A stretch of 64,000 nt of DNA from JBOFIQ01 sp051654905 (GTDB lineage: Bacteria > Actinomycetota > Actinomycetes > Propionibacteriales > Propionibacteriaceae), in contig JBOFYY010000156.1 of NCBI GenBank assembly GCA_051654905.1, positions 248,001-312,000 of the forward strand, written 5' to 3'. The notes under the pieces were generated by a model. The model did not search any database, was not told the DNA's origin, and saw nothing but the letters and a program-made list of their open reading frames with translations. The position numbers and the translations under genes were made by a program. Positions 58,119-64,000 of this stretch are shown one piece after another (within the stretch, counting starts at the first letter, position 1; the number at the start of each line of letters is the position of its first letter).

Positions 58119-59488
58119 CGTGGATTGTGAACCGGGTCAACAGCAACTTCGGTCTCAGTATCTCCACGTACAGCTACCACAGCTAGTCCTGCCATATCTC
58201 CGATAGGCGCGTTAAGAACAAAGCCTGCTGAGACTTCTCCTGATTCCACAGATAAGCTCGCAATAACAACATCTGCGACGGGCACGTCTATCCAAGATGA
58301 AGATTCTGCTGGTACATCAAAAATTGCACGCCCCAGTTCTTTACCGTCTTTAGATCGATATATCACACCACCACGAGCAGGTTCATGAGCTGGGTTTCCA
58401 AAATGCAGCTTTGCAGTAGTTCCTTTTAATACCAATGGGATCTCAACTGCACCATTGAAAGAACGCGTAGCCGGAGATACTGCAAAATCTCCCTTCTCAC
58501 CAGAGCGAGACAATACCGAAGCGACAATGGGCTGCTCTGAATGCAATCGTAGCGATACCAATTCATCCGCTAGGAATGCCCCGATATCGATAGTAGCTGT
58601 CGCTTCTGCCCCGATTGTCAAGCCAGCTGCTTGTTCAATAACTTTGACGCCTTTACTAGTTAGAAACTCTATCGATACGTCAGTAGAACGATTTCCTGGG
58701 TTTGTCAGCACTAATTGACGTTTTCCAGCACTAGTAGGAACTGCTGGAATAACTAGATCTTTAGCGATTAATGACTGCGGTATCAGGTCGGCTCCACGTC
58801 CTTGATCTTCCCCAGAAACATATTCCACCATATGACCTTGCACTGCTACTCGTCCTTGCGAAGTCGTTATTCCAACTGTTATTGGATCAGATGAGTTAAC
58901 TAAGGGCCCTAACGCAACTTTTGTGCTATCACCAGATTTAACCTCAACGCTACGACTTCCAGCAGCAATAAGACGACCTGCCACGCCATAGAAATTAAGA
59001 TCAACTAAAGCTGTGCTCGCATCAGTATTAGTGAGGATCAGATTTGTTGCATGCGTTTGATCTGATGTCACACCAGCAATCCACGCTGCGCTAGCTGGAC
59101 GCTCACATGAGCTTGCTTGTAAACCTCGTTCGACTCCAGCTTCAGAGAGAACACCTACTCCACCACCGCCACTAGATTTAGCATCTATTTCAATAAGAAC
59201 TGGAGTTTTAGTTGCCGTAAAGATATTAGCTGTCATCGGTGAAACAGCCGAACGAGATCCACTAGCAGAAAGTGAGGTAGTAGATACTTTCCCATTAGCG
59301 TTCCAAGCCACAATAGTTGAAGCTGCCTTAGCATCATCGATAATAGGACACACCATACTTTGCGATACCTGAACGGTGACTGCTCGAGATTCTGCTTTTT
59401 GTCCTGGAAATAGCATTCCGGAAAAAGCTAATACAACGACTGTTGTTCCTACAGTAATAACCCATCCAGCATTTTCTCGGATACTCAT
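58103..59488 (-). CDS. DUF5719 family envelope protein
   Basis: 461 residues. An N-terminal membrane segment (VITVGTTVVVLAFSGMLF, ~9-26) anchors a long external region rich in beta strands with Ig-like or repeat-type strands (TNTDASTALVDLNFYGVAG; VLTNPGNRSTDVSIEFLTSK). The family is unstudied but regularly neighbours the large glycosyltransferase and WhiB2. Its ATG overlaps the glycosyltransferase stop by 4 nt, a strong sign the two work together at the outer membrane face. Confidence 0.82.
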   Translation of the reverse strand: MSIRENAGWVITVGTTVVVLAFSGMLFPGQKAESRAVTVQVSQSMVCPIIDDAKAASTIVAWNANGKVSTTSLSASGSRSAVSPMTANIFTATKTPVLIEIDAKSSGGGGVGVLSEAGVERGLQASSCERPASAAWIAGVTSDQTHATNLILTNTDASTALVDLNFYGVAGRLIAAGSRSVEVKSGDSTKVALGPLVNSSDPITVGITTSQGRVAVQGHMVEYVSGEDQGRGADLIPQSLIAKDLVIPAVPTSAGKRQLVLTNPGNRSTDVSIEFLTSKGVKVIEQAAGLTIGAEATATIDIGAFLADELVSLRLHSEQPIVASVLSRSGEKGDFAVSPATRSFNGAVEIPLVLKGTTAKLHFGNPAHEPARGGVIYRSKDGKELGRAIFDVPAESSSWIDVPVADVVIASLSVESGEVSAGFVLNAPIGDMAGLAVVAVRGDTETEVAVDPVHNPRQGIS

Positions 59489-62400
59489 ACCACTACCTCA
59501 TCATTCATTCCAGCAGATCGACGCGCAAAAATTTCTGGGTTTCTACGATCTGCGCGCTGTATCGAGGGCATAGCTAATATGACAAGCGCGACTAGCCCCA
59601 AGCCTTGTAACCATACCCAGTAGGACGATGATTTCAATTCCCACTTTAATTCCCCGCTACCAGCTCCTAACATGAACCATGCTCGCTCGTCATCCTCGAC
59701 TTCGATAGGTTCTAGTTTTTTACCATCTAGAGTTACATTCCATCGAGAATCCTGTGGTGCAGCTACTACGAGTTTTCGATTCTCGCTACCAGCAGTAATA
59801 GCAGTGCCATTAGCAGGAACCGCTACGGTTCCTTCTTGCGTGACAATCATTACTCGCGATCGCATATCGATGATTCGCCATACTCGACCATCACTATCAG
59901 CAGTCACTTGAGATATTCCTGGCAATGAACCAACTGTTGCAATCACATCTTCGTTTGCATGTGTCAGAACTACGTGACCAACCCCCAAGGAAACTAACTC
60001 TTGGGTAAGTTCTTGATCTGGTCGACCTGACGTTAGATCAGCCACCACATTACGTAAACGCATTTCTAGCGTTGCGGCTGTTCCATAGGCTTCGCCCCGC
60101 TCAGTATCACCTAGTCTACTGCCGTCGTTTTCAGTAAAAGACCAAGAAGGAGCATCACCTGCTGCATCAATAGTCAACGTACGTAGCCCTTGGCTTGATG
60201 CTTGAGTTTGTCTGGCGAATGCTGGTATCTCAGCGAATGTTGTGCGATGCAGCAATCCTTCTCCTGCAAATACCCACCAACCAATACCAGCAATAGTAGC
60301 GATACTTCCTACAACTAATGCACCGATAGATGCTAGATGTAAAAACCCAAATGTCTTATCACCTAATGCACCCGCAATATAATCCCAGCCGTCTACCACC
60401 ATGAAAATAAGTGCCGCGAACATTAGCATCAGCCAGGTACTAGCAGCAGGCCTGACTAGTTCTGCAATTGCGGGTACTTCTACGACGAATCTTGTCACTA
60501 TGACAGCTAGAGCAAAACCTAGCAGTGCCAGCAATGCCCAGCCTCGCGCTATGTGAGCACGCAGCACAAGAACAGTGCCTCCTAGCAAAATCATTCCACC
60601 AAAAAATACTATGGATAACCAAAACGGTGGCAGCCCAGCTCCCGGAGTTCTACCAATAAGCAGATCCAAAGTCGATACCTGAGATATATCTACCAAAGCC
60701 GGATCATAGCTGGTTATTAACCGTCCCGGATACTTAATTAGCGTTGGAAGCCATGGCGAAAGTAACAGCACTGGCGTTAACAGAGCTATCGCTATAGGTA
60801 GCCAATATTTTCCTCGATTTCGCACCAAAAACATAACGCTTAGCAATAATGCCACTCCCCACCAGAGCGGAGTGAACGATGCCAAAATCACAAGACATAA
60901 AGCCATTAGAAAGCCTTGCCGCAAGGACTCAAAACCTGTCAGCTCTTTTCGATGCGATCTCAATACAATGGCACCCATAAAAGGCAAAACTATGGCAGTG
61001 ATTATTACGCTCAGATCGCCTCTATTAACAGCTCCCAGAAGTACCGGGAGAAGACCATAAGCTAGCATTCCAATGATTTTAGCTCGATGATCTTCCACTA
61101 TTTGACGTAAGAAGTTGTAGCCCGAAAGCATGGCAAGCGGAACCGCACCTAAAACGATGATCGTTACAAAAGCTTCAGGCTGCCCGAAAGTAAATAACGA
61201 CAATAGCGACAATAAACCCAACCAAGGTGGCGCAATCATAGAGTTATCTCCTGGAATAGGAGCTACCCAATCATGTACCAATGTCCCAAGATTGTCTTGC
61301 ACTGGAAGCAGATTAAGCGAGGTTAAATGCCCTAGCGCTAGAGCATTACGACCTGCAAAAAGTGTCGATAATATAACTCCACCAAAGATAATTACTGTAG
61401 GCATTACCCAAGAACGACGATGCCGATGCTGATAGACACCATCGTCTTCATTGCTAGTCAGATCATCAATTGACGCATCAGTAGCGTCACCAAACAGGTT
61501 TACCCAAACATTTCCAAGCCGAGTGCGCAGATGCCCCCAAGATTTAACTATCCCTGCGAAGCGTCCTGGCCGGAGTTTCTGAGTCTCAATACGACTCTCT
61601 TTTGTACTTTCAATAGCAGCTATCCGCGCACGTAACGCATGGGCCTGTTGGGTTGATCCAATGAATATGCGTAAAGCTCGCATTTCATCTAATACTCGAT
61701 CTGGTGCTTTACCCAATAAGAATCCACCAGCACGCAATACTGCTGCAATCATTAATTTGATTGCTACCAGCGGACCTTGAATACCTGTTTTATGCGCTGC
61801 TACCAGCAACATGCCATAAGCTCTATCGCTGGCAGTAGGATCTGCGGCTAATCCCTTACGCAACCCGGCACGCCCAACTTGCCGATGGGTCATTTCTGCT
61901 TTCGGGCTGGTGGAAACTTTATAGCCAGCTAGCCGAGCTCGCCAGCACATTTCCACACCGTCGCGGAAAAGCGGTACGGCTTCGTCAAAGCCTTGAAGTT
62001 TTCGATAAACTTCTGTCGATAGCAACATGCCACAGGTAGAAACTCCCAGTACCTGAGCAGGCTCGTGCTGACCTTGATCGATTTCTCCGGGCGACAACAT
62101 AAGCTCTCGCTTGCCTGAGTCAGCAATAGAGACACCTAGCTCGCTAATCTGACGCCCTGCCGAACGACGACTTGGCTGTAAAAGTTTAGGACCAATAATG
62201 TCAAGGGTTCGATCTTGTCCGACGTGTACCAGCAATTGTTCAAGACAGGTAGGAGCTGCAACAGCATCATCTTGAAGAAGCCATAGCCACTGAGCTGAGT
62301 CAGTATCTTTACCTTGTTTAAGTACGCTTTCTACTGCCGCACCAAATCCAGAACCAGCTTTACCTTTTATTACTTCATCAATAACACCTGCTGTTACTGC

Positions 62401-62658
62401 AGCAGAAAGAATGTCATAAGTCTTATCATCAGAGCCGTTATCAACTGCGATAATACGGTCTGGACTACGAGTCTGCGATGTTAATCCTGCTAATGCTTCA
62501 GGAAGCCATGCCTCGCCATTGCACGCTACGAGAATCGCTAGCACTCGATCTAAAACTGGTTTTGGCTCACTATCATCAGCGTCTTCGTGCGCCCACGACC
62601 ATAGATCCAGCGTAGGTTCAGCAGATGGCGGCACAGTTATATCAGCATCGTCAAACAT
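59485..62658 (-). CDS. Very large membrane glycosyltransferase (GT2 domain plus multispan and external domains)
   Basis: 1057 residues. Residues ~35-300 are a GT2 domain: LVACNGEAWLPEALAGLTSQ, IIAVDNGSDDKTYDIL and WLWLLQDDAVAAPTCLEQLL with the Asp cluster that binds metal and nucleotide sugar. From ~415 to 830 come about 12 hydrophobic segments, then an external domain (~830-1020) and a final segment (YWVWLQGLGLVALVILAMPS). Such proteins occur next to WhiB2 in actinobacteria, and the acceptor is not known. A hairpin holding its ribosome site (62664-62708) precedes the ATG. It ends coupled to DUF5719. Confidence 0.88.
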   Translation of the reverse strand: MFDDADITVPPSAEPTLDLWSWAHEDADDSEPKPVLDRVLAILVACNGEAWLPEALAGLTSQTRSPDRIIAVDNGSDDKTYDILSAAVTAGVIDEVIKGKAGSGFGAAVESVLKQGKDTDSAQWLWLLQDDAVAAPTCLEQLLVHVGQDRTLDIIGPKLLQPSRRSAGRQISELGVSIADSGKRELMLSPGEIDQGQHEPAQVLGVSTCGMLLSTEVYRKLQGFDEAVPLFRDGVEMCWRARLAGYKVSTSPKAEMTHRQVGRAGLRKGLAADPTASDRAYGMLLVAAHKTGIQGPLVAIKLMIAAVLRAGGFLLGKAPDRVLDEMRALRIFIGSTQQAHALRARIAAIESTKESRIETQKLRPGRFAGIVKSWGHLRTRLGNVWVNLFGDATDASIDDLTSNEDDGVYQHRHRRSWVMPTVIIFGGVILSTLFAGRNALALGHLTSLNLLPVQDNLGTLVHDWVAPIPGDNSMIAPPWLGLLSLLSLFTFGQPEAFVTIIVLGAVPLAMLSGYNFLRQIVEDHRAKIIGMLAYGLLPVLLGAVNRGDLSVIITAIVLPFMGAIVLRSHRKELTGFESLRQGFLMALCLVILASFTPLWWGVALLLSVMFLVRNRGKYWLPIAIALLTPVLLLSPWLPTLIKYPGRLITSYDPALVDISQVSTLDLLIGRTPGAGLPPFWLSIVFFGGMILLGGTVLVLRAHIARGWALLALLGFALAVIVTRFVVEVPAIAELVRPAASTWLMLMFAALIFMVVDGWDYIAGALGDKTFGFLHLASIGALVVGSIATIAGIGWWVFAGEGLLHRTTFAEIPAFARQTQASSQGLRTLTIDAAGDAPSWSFTENDGSRLGDTERGEAYGTAATLEMRLRNVVADLTSGRPDQELTQELVSLGVGHVVLTHANEDVIATVGSLPGISQVTADSDGRVWRIIDMRSRVMIVTQEGTVAVPANGTAITAGSENRKLVVAAPQDSRWNVTLDGKKLEPIEVEDDERAWFMLGAGSGELKWELKSSSYWVWLQGLGLVALVILAMPSIQRADRRNPEIFARRSAGMNDEVVV

Positions 62659-62663
62659 GCATT

Positions 62664-62708
62664 CCTCAGGTTTGGGATTAAAGGTTAGCTATCCCAGCTT
62701 ACCTGAGG
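62664..62708 (-). promoter_or_regulatory. Stem-loop enclosing the ribosome-binding site of the large glycosyltransferase gene
   Basis: CCTCAGGT (62664-62671) pairs with ACCTGAGG (62701-62708), and inner TGGGAT (62673-62678) pairs with ATCCCA (62691-62696). On the minus strand GAGG of the Shine-Dalgarno is in the 3' arm, 5 nt before ATG 62658. It could attenuate whiB2 read-through or hide the ribosome site. No T tail follows, so a plain terminator is less likely. Confidence 0.6.
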
Positions 62709-62711
62709 AGA

Positions 62712-62963
62712 TTAGATAGCGCGCTTTTTCAACTTTCTACGCTCTCGCTCAGATAATCCGCCCCAGATACCGAAGCGCTCATCATTGGCTAATGCGTAGT
62801 CAAGACACTCTGAACGAACTTCACAGTTTTGACAGACTTTTTTAGCTTCTCGGGTTGAACCACCCTTTTCTGGGAAGAAAGCCTCCGGATCGGTCTGAGA
62901 ACATAAAGCCTGCTCTTGCCAAGCAAGAAGGCTATCCTCATCCTCCAACCATGTCACCGTCAT
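62712..62963 (-). CDS. whiB2: WhiB2/WhmD-type iron-sulfur transcription factor
   Basis: 83 residues from ATG 62963, with GAGGAGG 7 nt upstream. The four Fe-S Cys follow the pattern C-x22-C-x2-C-x5-C (ALCSQTDPEAFF; VCQNCEVRSECLDYAL), and the WhiB turn GIWGGLSERERRKLKK is followed by a basic tail for DNA contact. It should bind a 4Fe-4S cluster and the primary sigma factor; WhiB2 orthologues control cell division and septation. Gene order with manB and DUF3499 matches Rv3260c. Confidence 0.93.
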   Translation of the reverse strand: MTVTWLEDEDSLLAWQEQALCSQTDPEAFFPEKGGSTREAKKVCQNCEVRSECLDYALANDERFGIWGGLSERERRKLKKRAI

Positions 62964-63148
62964 CTTGTTCCTCCTCAGGTAGAGACAACCATACATATGG
63001 TGCCTCCTTATTTGGAAACTACATGACTGAAATTACAACCTTGCAACTCCCATTACGTCAAGTCGATATCCAAAAAAGCAATCCGACACGCCGGAAGTAA
63101 CACCCTCGCGTCACCCCAATTCTAAGAATCTTTCAGAAAACGAATTCC

Positions 63149-63835
63149 TCATGATCGATGCCATAACTCGCCACTAGCCTTTGCTGACGGTCCGTGTAAA
63201 GCATCCTCCCACACCGGATCACCGTTAGGAATTAAAATTTTCTTCTCTTCACTAAAATTATTCAACGGAGCTGAATCACGAGCTGCTTCTGCTGCGGTCC
63301 CCCACATCACACCGATAGCATCATCACGAGAAACTTCCTCTTTATTCTCTGATGCCACTGGTTCTGAAATAGCAATAGCCTGACCAGAATCACGAGAGTT
63401 TGGAACTTTATTAGTCATCACCCAAAGGATATATACAGCTCCTGATTTAAGAGCAACATCAGTGATTCCTCCCATAGCCTCCAAGATTCCAAAAAGGATT
63501 CCTTGTCCAGCTAACATGCCACCAATGAGAAAAATTAGCGACAGTAGGGTGCCAATAGTAACGAATACCGCCCCAGCTATAGCAATCAACCGAGCATGTT
63601 TCGTAGGTTCCTTGGATAGAACGCACCACCCAACTGCTAAGCAAATAACCAAAACAGAAGCTACTCCCATAAAGAGACCTCCTTCAGCACGCATTGCTGA
63701 AGATATCCCCTCTTTGGGAGAACGAATACTTACTCGTACTACTGCGGCAATCGTATTAGCTGCCAAAACGATCAGAGCCAGCATCGCTAAATGTTCTCGA
63801 TAGCGTTGTACTCGCTCAGTTATTGACTCTTTCAC
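63149..63835 (-). CDS. Four-span membrane protein, hypothetical
   Basis: 228 residues, no family recognised. Four hydrophobic segments (LAMLALIVLAANTIAAVVRV; GLFMGVASVLVICLAVGWCV; LIAIAGAVFVTIGTLLSLIF; GGITDVALKSGAVYILWVM) lie in residues ~17-140, then a soluble acidic tail (~145-228) with WGTAAEAARDSAPLNNF and GDPVWEDALHGPSAKASGE. The GTG start overlaps the manC stop by 4 nt, so it is co-transcribed with the GDP-mannose gene and may be an envelope protein. 185 bp without a gene separate it from whiB2. Confidence 0.78.
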   Translation of the reverse strand: MKESITERVQRYREHLAMLALIVLAANTIAAVVRVSIRSPKEGISSAMRAEGGLFMGVASVLVICLAVGWCVLSKEPTKHARLIAIAGAVFVTIGTLLSLIFLIGGMLAGQGILFGILEAMGGITDVALKSGAVYILWVMTNKVPNSRDSGQAIAISEPVASENKEEVSRDDAIGVMWGTAAEAARDSAPLNNFSEEKKILIPNGDPVWEDALHGPSAKASGELWHRS

Positions 63836-64000
63836 TGATATTGCCTCCCCGCTTTTTTATCAACCTCTGCAACCAATTGCTTCACAGACTGGCTTTTTTC
63901 TAGCGGCACAATCATCGTTACTGAATCAGTGTGAACTACAACCATATTTTTAATCCCTGATATAGCAACCATATGACCGTTTGTACTCCGGTTAATCACA
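63832..64000 (-). CDS. manC: Mannose-1-phosphate guanylyltransferase, C-terminal fragment (runs off the window)
   Basis: The last 55 codons of a gene entering from the right edge. SGIKNMVVVHTDSVTMIVPL and KSQSVKQLVAEVDKKAGRQ match the C-terminal beta-helix end of GDP-mannose pyrophosphorylases (position of Rv3264c). It makes GDP-mannose from the mannose 1-phosphate formed by ManB. Its TGA overlaps the GTG of the next gene by 4 nt. Confidence 0.8.
   Translation of the reverse strand, partial: VINRSTNGHMVAISGIKNMVVVHTDSVTMIVPLEKSQSVKQLVAEVDKKAGRQYQ

Noticed and set aside
62679..62697. Possible DtxR box (AGGTTAGCTATCCC) before the large glycosyltransferase gene
   Set aside because: One base short at the centre and poor outer halves; the sequence is better explained as the loop and inner arm of the hairpin.

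Overview
The window reads as chromosome of an actinobacterium of the Corynebacteriales, most likely Corynebacterium or a close relative, with unusually moderate G+C for the group (codon third positions are mixed, roughly half G+C overall by eye). The inference rests on gene neighbourhoods: orn next to tRNA-His, a DUF3618 protein divergent from bcp, clpS-DUF2017 divergent from pncB, murI near rph-rdgB, MurT-GatD, a WhiB2-type regulator with DUF3499, DUF5719 and manB, DtxR-like iron boxes, and many genes that seem to be leaderless (a TAnnnT hexamer about 6 nt before the start codon and no Shine-Dalgarno). No insertion sequence, prophage, CRISPR array or rRNA was seen; genes are tightly packed and often share bases.

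Layout. 1-3530: a multiple-monosaccharide ABC importer (ATPase cut by the window edge, permease, lipoprotein binding protein). 3631-7907: 6-phosphogluconate dehydrogenase, a tandem hot-dog thioesterase and a long-chain acyl-CoA synthetase. 8084-20413: a cobalamin island of anaerobic (early cobalt insertion) type with two cobalamin riboswitches: cbiL, cbiF, a cbiE-cbiG-cbiH fusion and a cbiX-cysG(N) fusion; then a GH76 mannanase-like gene, cbiC, the cobalt importer cbiMN-cbiQ-cbiO, cbiT, cobA and cobK/cbiJ. cbiD, cbiA, cbiP and the late genes are not in the window. The cbiO frame has no stop where the protein should end and runs antisense through all of cbiT.

20410-29216: old yellow enzyme, EttA, an SSB paralogue, two dynamin/YfjP-like GTPases and a PrsW-type membrane protease, all leftward. 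29298-36946: tRNA genes (Arg, His, Lys, Leu), an MFS transporter, orn, a VTT/DedA membrane protein preceded by a strong DtxR-like box, GatD-MurT, a hydrolase, DUF3618 and a peroxiredoxin. 37018-41010: a nucleotide/DNA operon (rph-rdgB-thyA-folA-dinB). 41050-43985: a YhgE/Pip-type export protein with a degenerate ABC ATPase. 44119-46747: paired bacterial PH-domain membrane proteins and murI. 46852-49390: feoABC ferrous-iron import under tandem DtxR-like boxes. 49427-52340: DUF2017, clpS, pncB-pncA. 52397-64000: malQ, an RDD protein, small zinc proteins and a mannose/cell-envelope block (manB, DUF3499, a metallopeptidase-family protein, DUF5719, a giant membrane glycosyltransferase, whiB2, and manC running off the right edge).

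The links between regions are cobalt/B12 (riboswitch-controlled import and synthesis), iron (DtxR boxes at feo and the VTT gene) and mannose-based envelope assembly (manB, manC, the large glycosyltransferase, perhaps the GH76 protein).
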